A stretch of DNA of 64,000 bases from CAVUMR01 sp963742715 (GTDB taxonomy: Bacteria > Actinomycetota > Actinomycetes > Mycobacteriales > Micromonosporaceae), in NCBI GenBank assembly GCA_963742715.1, contig CAVUMR010000001.1, forward strand, positions 806,001 to 870,000. Direction: 5' to 3'. Every line of letters begins with the position of its first letter. The stretch's first letter is position 1. The notes beneath the pieces are model-generated. The model was given only the letters and a program-made list of their open reading frames with translations, searched no databases and was not told the DNA's origin. The translations under genes and the position numbers were made by a program. This document shows, in pieces, positions 8,744 to 17,545 of the stretch.

Positions 8744-8950
8744 ATGGCCGAGGCGTGGAAGCGTGGCTCTTTCTGCGGTGGCGACGATTGCGTTGAGTGG
8801 CAAATCGGGGCGGATCAGGTCCGGGTCCGGGATTCAAAGAATCCTTCCGGTTCTCAGCTTGTACTGACCCACGGAGAGTGGCGCTCTTTCCTACTGTCGG
8901 TCAAAGCCGGCGAGGCGGATACCGAACCAGACGGATCCAATTCGAGGTAG
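8744..8950 (+). CDS. DUF397 small protein
   Basis: 68 residues from an ATG with GAGGGGG 5 nt upstream. It shows the DUF397 pattern: WKRGSFCGGDDCVEWQ, V-R-V-R-D-S-K at residues 28-34, and a C-terminal WRSFLLSVKAGE. DUF397 proteins are the partner of XRE-DUF5753 regulators such as the one immediately upstream and are thought to oppose or modulate them. No other domain is present. Confidence 0.9.
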   Translation: MAEAWKRGSFCGGDDCVEWQIGADQVRVRDSKNPSGSQLVLTHGEWRSFLLSVKAGEADTEPDGSNSR

Positions 8951-9203
8951 TGGCGGCAATCCTCGGCGTCGCCGAGTGCCCCCGGCACGATTACTTACGG
9001 AAGTCACCTCCCGATTGCCACGAAAGCTGCGCCAATCGATGAAGACGCGCGGGTAAAGCCCCGCTCAGCGTTTGCGCTGGTGATGGCGGTACTCACAGGG
9101 GTCGGAATCGATGACGTGGCGCCAGGTCGATGTCGTCCAGGCTGAGTAGCACGGTCGTCCTCGTCGTTGCGGCGCTCACCCCAGAGCGCCCCAGAGCGAG
9201 CGG

Positions 9204-10199
9204 CTAGCCCAGTACCGTCGCGCGTACCGACGCCCACTTGAGCGAGTCCCGGATACCGTCTTCGATGGAGAGCTCAGGTCGCCAATCGAGCAACTCGGCC
9301 GCCAGACTGCTGCGGGTGTACGCACCGACCACGTCACCGGAACGGCGCGGCAGCTCGACAACCGGAAGCGGCTTGCCGATCACGGCTTCGAATGCGGTCA
9401 CCAGTTCCCGCACGGTCGTGCCGGTACCGGTGCCGAGGTTGATGGCGAGACTGCTCCGGTCACCAGGAGGCAACAACTCGTCGAACCGGTTCAACGCGGC
9501 CACGTGCGCCTGCGCGAGATCCCACACGTGGACGTAATCCCGGATTCCCGTACCGTCCCGGGTCGAGTAATCGGTGCCGGTGATCGGGAAGGGCTCGCCC
9601 GACTGGTACGCCATGATGATTTTTCCGAGTGCGTGGCTCGGCACCGGCACCTGCAGGCCGGTACGAAGCTTCGGGTCGGCGCCGATCGGATTGAAGTACC
9701 GCAGCGACAGCACCCGCAGATCGTGCGCGGCCGAGATGTCGACGAGCATCTGCTCCACGACCGCTTTGGTCCTGGCGTACGGGCTGGCCGGTTCGATCCC
9801 GGACTGCTCGTCGACGGCGTGATCGGGACCGGGCCGATAGAACGAGCCGGACGAGCTGAAGATCAGCCGCGGACACCCGTGGTCGACCAGTGAGGAAACG
9901 AACTCCAGGGTCTTCGCGACATTTTCGCGGTAGTAGTGGATCGGGCGCGAAACCGAATCCGGTACGACGATCAGCGCCGCGCAATGGACGGCCGCGACGA
10001 TGTCGGGGTGCTCCTGGAAGATTCTGCCGAGAAGTGCGCTGTCGGCGATGTCGCCTTCGTAGAAGGTTCGTCCGGCGGTGAACTCCCTGCGGCCGGTGAC
10101 CAGGTTGTCGAGGATCACCGGGGTGATTCCGACATCCAGACAAGCGGACGCGATCGTACTTCCGATGAAGCCGGCGCCTCCGGCGATCAGAACCTTCAA
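9204..10199 (-). CDS. galE: UDP-glucose 4-epimerase (extended SDR)
   Basis: 331 residues from a TTG that follows GGGAGAGG by 8 nt; the longer upstream frame codes for low-complexity sequence and was rejected. NAD-binding GGAGFIG is at residues 7-13, the catalytic Ser is in the SSSGSFY region, and the Tyr-Lys pair is in PYARTK. The sequence RYFNPIGADP is typical of GalE. The enzyme interconverts UDP-Glc and UDP-Gal for galactose use or envelope polysaccharides. It has no close same-strand partner; the 253 bp downstream to the DUF397 gene show nothing. Confidence 0.9.
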   Translation of the reverse strand: MKVLIAGGAGFIGSTIASACLDVGITPVILDNLVTGRREFTAGRTFYEGDIADSALLGRIFQEHPDIVAAVHCAALIVVPDSVSRPIHYYRENVAKTLEFVSSLVDHGCPRLIFSSSGSFYRPGPDHAVDEQSGIEPASPYARTKAVVEQMLVDISAAHDLRVLSLRYFNPIGADPKLRTGLQVPVPSHALGKIIMAYQSGEPFPITGTDYSTRDGTGIRDYVHVWDLAQAHVAALNRFDELLPPGDRSSLAINLGTGTGTTVRELVTAFEAVIGKPLPVVELPRRSGDVVGAYTRSSLAAELLDWRPELSIEDGIRDSLKWASVRATVLG

Positions 10200-10448
10200 C
10201 AGAGCGACCTCTCCCGCTAACGAACGAGCCGTGACCGTCCCGCCACCGCATACGTCGCCATCGCTGGCCGAGGGTGCCGCGGGCGGACCGTCCGCGACAG
10301 GCCCCGGGGCCTCCTCGCGATGATCGGCGCGACACACGCTACACGGTGATTGTGGCTGTCGGCCCCACCGCGCAGCCCCGCTGACCTCGTCAATCCGGAC
10401 TCCGACAACAACGCCTCCGAGCGCCCGACACCGGGGACAACGAGGCGC

Positions 10449-12164
10449 TCAGTGCGAGTCGCGGGCCACCCGGTCGCCGCTCGAACCGACGAGAAAGTCC
10501 AGGTCGGCACCGGTGTCCGCACCCATGACCGTGTCCACGTACAGCCGTTCCCAGCCCCGTTGCGGTCGGGCCACCGCGTCGAGCAGCGCCGGCGAGGGTG
10601 GCCGGTTGTCCAACTCCTCCTGCGGTACGTCCACGTCGAGCCGGCGCTCCGCCACGTCGAGCGTGATCCAGTCTCCGGTCCGTACCCGATCGAGGGGTCC
10701 GCCGGCAGCCGCCTCGGGGGCGACGTGCAGAACGACCGTGCCGTAGGCGGTGCCGCTCATCCGCCCGTCGCAGACCCGGACCATGTCGCGTACGCCGCGC
10801 TGGAGCAGCTTCGTCGGCAGCGGCATGTTCGACACCTCGGGCATGCCCGGGTAGCCGCGCGGGCCACAGCCGCGCAGCACCAGTACGGAATCCGCGTCCA
10901 CGTCCAGGTCGGGATCGTCGAGCCGGGCGTGCAGGTCCTCGACCGAGTCGAATACGACGGCTCGACCCCGGTGCCGCAGCAGCTCCGGCGACGCGGCGGC
11001 CGGTTTGATGATCGCGCCACTGGGAGCCAGGTTGCCGTAGAGCACCGCGATCCCGGCGTTCGGCTGGAGCGGGGCGTCCCGGGTACGGATCACCTCGGCG
11101 TCCCAGATCTGCGCGTCGACCAGGTACGACACGAGCGGCTCCCCGGTCACGGTGAGCGCGTCCGCGTCGAGAAGGTCGACCACCTCCCGCAGTACGGCGG
11201 CCAGTCCGCCGGCGCGGTGCAGGTCCTCCATCAGGTACCGGCCGGCCGGTTGCAGGTCGACCAGCAGCGGTACCTCGGCGGCGATCCGGTCGAAGTCGTC
11301 GAGGGTGAGCGGCACACCCAGCCGGCCGGCGATCGCGAGCAGGTGGACGACCGCGTTGGTGGATCCGCCCAGCGCGGCCAGCGCGACGATCGCGTTGTGG
11401 AACGAGCCGGTCGTCACCAACTGGCTCGGCCGGCGATCGGCGGCGACCATGTCCACGATCAGCCGACCGGTCTCGTGCGCCTGCGCGAGCAGCCGACTGT
11501 CGGGGGCGGGCAGCCCGGCGGTACCCGGGACGGTGGTTCCGAGCGCCTCGGCGAGCAGGCCCATGGTCGACGCGGTACCCATCGTGTTGCAGTGCCCACG
11601 ACTGCGGATCATCGACGACTCCGAGTCGAGGAACGCCTGCTTGGACAGGGTGCCGGCGCGCACCTCCTCGGACAGCCGCCACACGTCGGTACCGCAGCCG
11701 AGCGGCGTACCGCGGAAGGTTCCGGTCAGCATCGGCCCGCCGGGTACCACCACCGCCGGCAGGTCCACCGAGGCGGCCGCCATGAGCAGCGCCGGGATGG
11801 TCTTGTCGCAGCCGCCGAGCAGGACGACCCCGTCGACCGGATTGGCGCGCAGCATCTCCTCGGTCGCCATCGCGGCCATGTTGCGCCAGAGCATCGCGGT
11901 CGGGCGTACCTGCGTCTCGCCGATCGACACCACCGGAAGGTTGAACGGGACCCCGCCGGCCTCCCAGATCCCCTGCTTGACGTGCTCGGCCACCTCGTTC
12001 AGGTGGCTGTTGCACGGCGTGAGGTCCGACGCGGTATTGGCGATCGCGATCTGTGGCCGCCCCTTGAACGAGGAGTTGGGCAACCCGCGCCGCATCCACG
12101 CGCGGTGGATGTAGGAGTTGCGACCCTGGCCCGCGTACCAGGCGGCGCTGCGCAGTCGGCTCAT
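10449..12164 (-). CDS. IlvD/Edd-family dehydratase, sugar-acid type
   Basis: 571 residues from ATG (a GTG one codon earlier is possible). Cluster and metal-binding cysteines are at C51 (LTPCNSH), C119 (GGCDKT) and C192 (GHCNTMGTAS), and the C-terminal KLLQRGVRDMVRVCDGRMSG is the family signature. The family removes water from dihydroxy acids. Adjacency to a zinc polyol/sugar dehydrogenase and an SDR, and absence of ilvB/ilvC, suggest an aldonate dehydratase (arabinonate/xylonate-like) rather than the branched-chain amino acid enzyme. The stop is about 250 bp from the galE start; it is divergent from the dehydrogenase with 79 bp between. Confidence 0.87.
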   Translation of the reverse strand: MSRLRSAAWYAGQGRNSYIHRAWMRRGLPNSSFKGRPQIAIANTASDLTPCNSHLNEVAEHVKQGIWEAGGVPFNLPVVSIGETQVRPTAMLWRNMAAMATEEMLRANPVDGVVLLGGCDKTIPALLMAAASVDLPAVVVPGGPMLTGTFRGTPLGCGTDVWRLSEEVRAGTLSKQAFLDSESSMIRSRGHCNTMGTASTMGLLAEALGTTVPGTAGLPAPDSRLLAQAHETGRLIVDMVAADRRPSQLVTTGSFHNAIVALAALGGSTNAVVHLLAIAGRLGVPLTLDDFDRIAAEVPLLVDLQPAGRYLMEDLHRAGGLAAVLREVVDLLDADALTVTGEPLVSYLVDAQIWDAEVIRTRDAPLQPNAGIAVLYGNLAPSGAIIKPAAASPELLRHRGRAVVFDSVEDLHARLDDPDLDVDADSVLVLRGCGPRGYPGMPEVSNMPLPTKLLQRGVRDMVRVCDGRMSGTAYGTVVLHVAPEAAAGGPLDRVRTGDWITLDVAERRLDVDVPQEELDNRPPSPALLDAVARPQRGWERLYVDTVMGADTGADLDFLVGSSGDRVARDSH

Positions 12165-12243
12165 CACAGCCTGCCTCAGGTTAATGTTCGCTGATCCACT
12201 ATCGGACGGGCCCGGCATCCGCGCCAGCGAACCGAGGTGACCC

Positions 12244-13257
12244 ATGCGCGCCTTCGTCATCACCGGACCCGGCCAGGCCGAGGTCCAGCAGGTCGCGGCA
12301 CCCGAACCCGGCCCCGACGACGTGGTGGTCACCGTGGAGCGGGCCGGCGTCTGCGGTACCGACGCCGAGTTCTTCACCGGCGACATGGCCTACCTGCACA
12401 CCGGCCAGGCCACGTACCCGATCCGCATCGGGCACGAATGGTGTGGCGTGGTGAGCGAGGTCGGCGCCGGCGTGGACCCGGGCTGGCTCGGCCGGCGGGT
12501 CACCGGCGACACCATGCTGGGCTGCGGCCACTGCCGCAGGTGTACCTCCCGACGGCAGCACCTGTGCGCCGACCGGTACGAGATCGGCATCCGCAACGGT
12601 TGGCCCGGAGCGCTGGCCGAGCGACTCCCGGTGCCGGTACGGGCCCTGCACCCGCTGCCCGACACGGTCGACCCGACGCTCGGCGCGCTGGTCGAGCCCG
12701 GCGGCAACGCGCTCCGGGCGGTACACGCGACTGGTCTGTCTCCCGGCGAACGCCTGCTGGTGCTCGGCCCCGGCACGATCGGCCTGCTGGTGGCTCAGTT
12801 CGCGGCCGCGCAGGGCGCCGAAGTACATCTGCTCGGCCGGCCGGGGTCATCGGTGGACTTCGCCCGTTCGGTCGGCTTCGACCGTGCCTGGACCACCGAC
12901 ACCCTGCCTGACCTGCGTTTCGACGCCGTGGTCGACGCCTCCAACGCGGCTGCACTGCCGGCGCTCGCGCTCGAGTTGGTCGAGCCGGGACGCCGGGTCG
13001 TCTACGTCGGACTCGCCGGCGAGCCGAGCCTGGTCGACACCCGCACGATCGCGTTGAAGGACGTCACCGCCGTCGGCGTCCTCAGCGCCTCGGGTGGTTT
13101 GGCCGGGACCATCGAGTTGTACGCCGCGGGCGCCGTGAACCCGCGACCACTCGTCGCCGCGACCGTCGGGTTGGACGACGCCGCGGCCGTGCTGGCCGGC
13201 TCCCGGCCGGCCGAGTGGGGGCACGCGCCGAAGGTGCACATCGATCCGCGCGGATAG
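12244..13257 (+). CDS. Zinc-dependent medium-chain dehydrogenase (polyol/sugar type)
   Basis: 337 residues with GAGGTGA just upstream of ATG. Catalytic zinc ligands are C37 and H64-E65. Structural zinc cysteines are at C94, C97, C100 and C108. A Rossmann motif LGPGTIGLLVAQFAA lies near residues 177-190. The family oxidises secondary alcohols of polyols or sugars with NAD(P). It is followed after 10 bp by an SDR on the same strand, so the two are one transcript. With the divergent dehydratase they probably make up a sugar-acid route; the actual sugar is not deducible. Confidence 0.88.
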   Translation: MRAFVITGPGQAEVQQVAAPEPGPDDVVVTVERAGVCGTDAEFFTGDMAYLHTGQATYPIRIGHEWCGVVSEVGAGVDPGWLGRRVTGDTMLGCGHCRRCTSRRQHLCADRYEIGIRNGWPGALAERLPVPVRALHPLPDTVDPTLGALVEPGGNALRAVHATGLSPGERLLVLGPGTIGLLVAQFAAAQGAEVHLLGRPGSSVDFARSVGFDRAWTTDTLPDLRFDAVVDASNAAALPALALELVEPGRRVVYVGLAGEPSLVDTRTIALKDVTAVGVLSASGGLAGTIELYAAGAVNPRPLVAATVGLDDAAAVLAGSRPAEWGHAPKVHIDPRG

Positions 13258-13267
13258 GGAGTACGAG

Positions 13268-14002
13268 ATGGCCGACTTCGACGGGCTGGTCGTCGCGGTG
13301 ACCGGTGGAGCCAGCGGGATCGGCGCCGCGACCGTGGCGACGCTGCGCGACCGCGGCGCCTCGGTGGCGAGCCTCGACCTCGCTGGTGAGCTGGACATCC
13401 ACTGCGATGTGGCCGATAGCGCCTCGGTGGACGCGGCCGTCGCGACGCTCCTCGACCGGTACGGGCGGCTCGATGTGCTCGTGAACAACGCCGGCATCGG
13501 CGCGACCGGTGACGTGACCGCGAACGCCGACGACGAGTGGCTGCACCTGCTGAACGTGAACGTGGTCGGGATCGCCCGGATGTCCCGGGCCGCGCTGCCG
13601 CACCTGCGGCAGTCACCGAACGCCGCGATCGTCAACACCTGCTCGGTCGTCGCGCAGGTCGGAGTGCCGCAACGTGCCCTGTACGCGGCGAGCAAAGGAG
13701 CCGTCGCCGCGCTGACCCTCGCGATGGCAGCCGACCATGTACCCGAGGGAGTTCGGGTGAACGCCGTGGTCCCCGGTACCGCCGACACGCCCTGGGTGGC
13801 CCGGCTGCTGTCCGCGGCGGACGACCCCGCGGCCGCGGCTGCCGCGCTACGGGCCAGGCAGCCGATCGGGCGACTCGTTACGGCGGAGGAAGTCGCGCAC
13901 GCCATCGCGTACCTGGCGAGCCCACTGTCCGGGTCGACCACCGGTACGTTGCTCGCCGTCGATGGCGGCATGACCAACCTGCGCCTACCTGCCGAACGGT
14001 AG
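13268..14002 (+). CDS. Short-chain dehydrogenase/reductase
   Basis: 244 residues. A classical SDR: TGGASGIG at 12-19, NNAG at 73-76, and catalytic S126, Y139 and K143 (YAASK). The C-terminus GTLLAVDGGMT is typical. The acidic residue after the second strand (SLDLAG) suggests NAD preference. It is probably co-transcribed with the upstream zinc dehydrogenase, and resembles dehydrogenases of deoxy-keto sugar acids or sugar lactone routes, but the substrate is an inference from context only. Confidence 0.88.
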   Translation: MADFDGLVVAVTGGASGIGAATVATLRDRGASVASLDLAGELDIHCDVADSASVDAAVATLLDRYGRLDVLVNNAGIGATGDVTANADDEWLHLLNVNVVGIARMSRAALPHLRQSPNAAIVNTCSVVAQVGVPQRALYAASKGAVAALTLAMAADHVPEGVRVNAVVPGTADTPWVARLLSAADDPAAAAAALRARQPIGRLVTAEEVAHAIAYLASPLSGSTTGTLLAVDGGMTNLRLPAER

Positions 14003-14031
14003 GGATCAGCACCTGCTTATCACGAAGACCT

Positions 14032-14337
14032 CTATGGAATGCTCCGCTGCTCAGCATGGTGCTCTGGGCCGGAGTCGCGAAGGGCGCGGGCGGCACGCTC
14101 GATGTCTTCACGTTGTGCCGCGGACAGCTTCCCTTCGGCCCGCATCGCCTCCGCGAAGGCGGCATCCAACGCCTCACCGTGCCAGGGGTGGTCGGCTGCC
14201 TCCCTTAGCGTCGATTCGCCGCGCAGGACCATGCGGGTCATCGAGCCGAGCGGGTCTTCCGCATCCCGGGTAGCGGCAAGTTTGGCCAGCACCGCGCGGG
14301 CCAGCGGTTCCCGGGCGAGGTCCCCGGAGTTCGTCAT
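14032..14337 (-). CDS. Unknown 101-residue helical protein, last gene of the WXG operon
   Basis: 101 residues from an ATG with GGAAGG 6 nt upstream. The sequence is charged and helical (LARAVLAKLAATRDAEDPLGSMTRMVLRGE...EDIERAARALRDSG), with no membrane segment and no recognised domain. It lies 44 bp after the small membrane gene and on the same strand as the WXG-type gene, so it probably belongs to that operon. It is a candidate chaperone or partner for the WXG protein, by position only. Confidence 0.7.
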   Translation of the reverse strand: MTNSGDLAREPLARAVLAKLAATRDAEDPLGSMTRMVLRGESTLREAADHPWHGEALDAAFAEAMRAEGKLSAAQREDIERAARALRDSGPEHHAEQRSIP

Positions 14338-14381
14338 GAGATGCCTTCCGCCGTCGTCGGACAGAGCCGGTTTGGAGAGGA

Positions 14382-14669
14382 TCAAAGCGTGCTCGACAAG
14401 GCACCGAGTGCTTCGTTGCATACGAAACTCGCGAGCGCGATTCCGATGCGTCCCCACGGAACGCGGTCGGACCGTTCGGCACACACCAACAGGCTGGCCG
14501 CGACACCGACCGCCTGGACGAGACAAACGGCAATGAGCAGAACGCGCTGGATCGGGCTCCGCGATGACCAGACGGTAACGGTGCCGAAGACCAGGATGAA
14601 CAGGGCAACAAGGGTCAGCACTGTCAGCGGGAACGCGATGCGCCAACGCCACGTGGTCCACCCGGTCAT
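14382..14669 (-). CDS. Small membrane protein in the WXG operon
   Basis: 95 residues from the ATG giving MTGWTTW, with GAAGGAG 9 nt upstream. It has two predicted transmembrane segments (IAFPLTVLTLVALFILVFGTVTVW and LLIAVCLVQAVGVAASLLVCA). Its ATG overlaps the stop of the upstream WXG gene by one base (TGATG), so translation is probably coupled. Family not recognised. Confidence 0.75.
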   Translation of the reverse strand: MTGWTTWRWRIAFPLTVLTLVALFILVFGTVTVWSSRSPIQRVLLIAVCLVQAVGVAASLLVCAERSDRVPWGRIGIALASFVCNEALGALSSTL

Positions 14670-15865
14670 CAATGCGGGCTCCTTCTCGACGATTCCGGGG
14701 AACACGGGGGTCCCCCATCGGAGACGACATCACTTGAGTTTGGATGATTGACCATAGGTGCACCCCGGTCGTGAATGGAGGGGTGCTGGTAAGGCGTGAG
14801 AGCTGGTGTAGCACCGCCGCGACCCGCACCAGCCTGGACCGTGTGGATAGCCGCGGCAATTCCATTGATGGCAAGCTGCGTCTTGCTGTAGTAAGCAGAA
14901 ATCTTGTTGTACAGCTCGAATGCTTGCCAGCCGTAGTAGGCGGCGACGCTGTAACCAACGACGGGGCCTATAACGGTTTCGATTGTTGCGGTGCCAGCAG
15001 CAGCGGAGATGCTGACCATGATGAGCTTGTCGATGAGTGTGCTGATCAGGTCCGTTGCGACAGCGTGGAGCTCCTGCACCGACTGAGCGGCATCCATATA
15101 GAGCCGGAAGTATTCGTTAGCGATCGGTCCAAGGTCCATGACGGCATTGCCGAGGGCAAGCTGGAACTCCTGCTCGGCTTCAGCGGCGTTGCCACGCCAC
15201 ACGCTGGATACATCCGCCGCGCCCGCGACGAGGTTGCGGCCAGTATCAGCGGCCGCGCTACCGATCCTGCTCCAGGCCGCGGCGCACCACTGGAAAGCCG
15301 ACCAGTCCCCGGTGAAGGAAGTTCCCCAGTGCTCGAACGGATCGTGACCGAACAACTTGACACTGGTCTCCCGCAGCCATGCGGTCGGACTCAGCAGGTC
15401 GGTCATCGGGTCGATCTGGTAAGGCTCCGCACCGGTGACATGCTCGGGCACCCCAAGATGTCGGGTCGGTTCGCCCACGTCGGCGAACAGAGATCTCGAC
15501 AGGCGCAGATCGGGCCGCGGCTGGTTCAGATCAGCGCGCAGGCCGGCGGCGTCCTCGGCACCGGGATAAGCGCTATCAAGGCGCTCCGCAGAAGCCAGGT
15601 CGCTCCGTTGGTAGCCGAGCTGCGCCTTTTCAATCTCCTCGCCGGCGGACTGCGATATCTCACCGAGCCGCCGCAACGCGTCGGTCATCTGTCCGTACGC
15701 GGCGGCATGCGGACCGACGAAGTGAAAGAGAAACCCCTGGTCCGGGAAGGACAGATCGCAGTACTTCCGCGTGTACTCGAGAGTGTCCTGCGCATCGCCG
15801 CCGGCGCGTACGAACTGGTTGTGCAATCCGTTCAACCCGGCTGGGTCCACAAAGAAGTCGTTCAC
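14669..15865 (-). CDS. WXG100/ESX-like large protein
   Basis: 398 residues from a GTG giving VNDFFVDPAGL; the closest GGGGAG is only 2 nt away, so a nearby upstream start cannot be excluded. The N-terminus (DPAGLNGLHNQF...AYGQMTDALRRLGEI) is a four-helix WXG-type region. A second WXG-like hairpin follows around SVWRGNAAEAEQEF. A hydrophobic segment (LIMVSISAAAGTATIETVIGPVVGYSVAAYYGW) lies near residues 300-335, and the C-terminus is Pro/Gly-rich. Such proteins are type VII secretion substrates in actinobacteria, but no secretion ATPase is in the window. It is the first gene of a three-gene operon. Confidence 0.78.
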   Translation of the reverse strand: MNDFFVDPAGLNGLHNQFVRAGGDAQDTLEYTRKYCDLSFPDQGFLFHFVGPHAAAYGQMTDALRRLGEISQSAGEEIEKAQLGYQRSDLASAERLDSAYPGAEDAAGLRADLNQPRPDLRLSRSLFADVGEPTRHLGVPEHVTGAEPYQIDPMTDLLSPTAWLRETSVKLFGHDPFEHWGTSFTGDWSAFQWCAAAWSRIGSAAADTGRNLVAGAADVSSVWRGNAAEAEQEFQLALGNAVMDLGPIANEYFRLYMDAAQSVQELHAVATDLISTLIDKLIMVSISAAAGTATIETVIGPVVGYSVAAYYGWQAFELYNKISAYYSKTQLAINGIAAAIHTVQAGAGRGGATPALTPYQHPSIHDRGAPMVNHPNSSDVVSDGGPPCSPESSRRSPH

Positions 15866-16102
15866 GTCTCCCCCGAAGCCGACCGGCAACCCCCGTACGG
15901 ATCGACTCCGGAAAGGTACACCAGTAACGATTAGTGACAGAAGCGGCCAGGGCCTCACCGCACCACTCACCGGAGTCGACGGCAGTCTCACGAACGTGCG
16001 CCTCGTACCCCGGAGTACCGCTGGACTTTGGCGTTGATCGCACAACGCCGGGACCCCGCCCGGCGTACCGAGCGGGGTCCCGACGTACCGGACGGGTCGC
16101 GG

Positions 16103-17047
16103 TCAGTCGCGCTTGCGGGTGATGTCCGAGGCGTCGTCACCGGAGCCGCCGACGTACCGCATCGGGTCGCCGGAACCCAGCTCCTTGACGCCGGCCGAGT
16201 CCAGCGCCCCGATCGCCATGGTGCGGCGTACCGCGGAGAAGGTCAGTACATGCGCGAGCACCCCGCCGACGGAGAAGGTCTGCGGCGGCTCGCAGGTGGC
16301 GTCGACGAACGTGTCGCCGGCTCGTCCCGATTCGATCGGGGCGACGACCAGTTCCCGGAACCGGGGCGCGACGGCGTCCAGCCGGGTACGCATGCCGGTC
16401 AGCGAGCCGTCGCCGGCCGGCGGCATGCCAGAGCCGCCTTCGAGGGCGCGTACCCACATCTCCAACTGGCTGACCAGCCGGTCGGTGAGCCGGCGCAGCG
16501 TCGGCTCCTCGTCGATCCCCTCGACCGACAGCTCGATGGGCCGGTCCAGCACCTCCTCCGGTACCTGCCCGCACTTGTCGATGATCTCGCTGGAGAGCCA
16601 GAGGTGGTGGTCGAGCATCTTGACCAGGACGTCCATGCCGGTGCTCCTCACTGTGGCCGGCAGCCGCAGGCCACCGGGTGGGAAGAAGTGGATTCCGCTC
16701 GGACTGGACAGCTCATGTGCCGTACGCCCGCTGCCGCGGTAGCTCGACGGCGCCACCCCGAACGCCCGCGCGAAAGCCCGGGAGAACGCTTCCGGCGATC
16801 CGTACCCGGCCGACCAGGCAGCATCGGTCACGGAGGTACCGCCGGACAGCAGGTGCGCGGCCCGTTCGAGCAGCAGCCGGCGACGGAACATGCCGGGAGG
16901 TTCACCCACCGCCGCGGCTACCAACCGGTCGAAGTGGAACCGGGACAGGTAGGCGCGGCCGGCGAGTTCCTCCCCGGACAGCTCGGGCTCGTCGAGACTC
17001 TCCTCGACGAGTTCGAGAATCTGCCGCAGCCGGTCCGTACCGTTCAT
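16103..17047 (-). CDS. AraC-family helix-turn-helix protein with DinB-like C-terminal domain
   Basis: 314 residues. Residues about 5-105 are an AraC/XylS DNA-binding domain with two helix-turn-helix units (LSGEELAGRAYLSRFHFDRLV and SVTDAAWSAGYGSPEAFSRAFARAFGVAPSSYR). About residues 140-290 form a DinB/YfiT-like four-helix bundle with candidate metal-binding His in KMLDHHLWLS and LAHVLTFSAVRRTMA. The fusion suggests a regulator that senses a thiol or electrophile through the DinB fold; this is inference. Confidence 0.85.
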   Translation of the reverse strand: MNGTDRLRQILELVEESLDEPELSGEELAGRAYLSRFHFDRLVAAAVGEPPGMFRRRLLLERAAHLLSGGTSVTDAAWSAGYGSPEAFSRAFARAFGVAPSSYRGSGRTAHELSSPSGIHFFPPGGLRLPATVRSTGMDVLVKMLDHHLWLSSEIIDKCGQVPEEVLDRPIELSVEGIDEEPTLRRLTDRLVSQLEMWVRALEGGSGMPPAGDGSLTGMRTRLDAVAPRFRELVVAPIESGRAGDTFVDATCEPPQTFSVGGVLAHVLTFSAVRRTMAIGALDSAGVKELGSGDPMRYVGGSGDDASDITRKRD

Positions 17048-17199
17048 GGCCTCATCGTCTCCGGCAGCGCCCGGCGCCCGCCTGATCCTGCTTGCGGAGC
17101 CGCGCGCTGATCCTGCTCGCGGAACCGCGCGATCCGCGCCACGGTCCCTTTTGTGCCGAGGTGCTGCGTATATGCCCCCTGATCTGCGAGGCTGCCACC

Positions 17200-17511
17200 A
17201 TGGACCAGCACGAGTACCTGATTCAGCCAGGAAACGGCGCGGGCTGGATCTCCGTACCCGTCGACGATCTGGCCCGGATCATGGCGCCGTGCGGCTGGGA
17301 GGCGACCCCGGCGTCCGGCCGGGGCAACCGGCAGGTCCGCGTCGGCGCCACCGAGCTGTCGCTCACCGCCGAGCCGAGTTGCTGGCAGGTCAGCATCCCC
17401 GGCCCGGTGGAGCCGAGCCGCGCGGACGGCCTGGTCCGCACGATGGCGGACCAGCTCTCCCGGTACAGCGGCGAGCCGGTGACCTGGACCCGGGTGCCGG
17501 ACCAGCGCTAG
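17200..17511 (+). CDS. Conserved small protein of unknown function
   Basis: 103 residues starting MDQHEYLIQPG. Composition and codon use match core genes. The pattern (YLIQPGNGAGWISVPVDDLARIM... TELSLTAEPSCWQVSIPG) suggests a small alpha/beta domain. No catalytic motif or membrane segment is seen, and the family is not recognised. It is convergent with the MFS gene (34 bp between stops). Confidence 0.65.
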   Translation: MDQHEYLIQPGNGAGWISVPVDDLARIMAPCGWEATPASGRGNRQVRVGATELSLTAEPSCWQVSIPGPVEPSRADGLVRTMADQLSRYSGEPVTWTRVPDQR

Positions 17512-17545
17512 CGCAGTACCGCGACGGCGACCGGTACGACCGCCT

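Noticed and set aside
10449..12164. Dihydroxy-acid dehydratase of branched-chain amino acid synthesis
   Set aside because: The family match is clear, but the neighbours are sugar/polyol dehydrogenases and no ilv genes are adjacent, so an aldonate dehydratase is preferred.
10350..12194. 614-codon plus-strand frame over the dehydratase
   Set aside because: Opposite a gene with the full IlvD Cys pattern; composition is Gln/Arg/Val-rich without domains.
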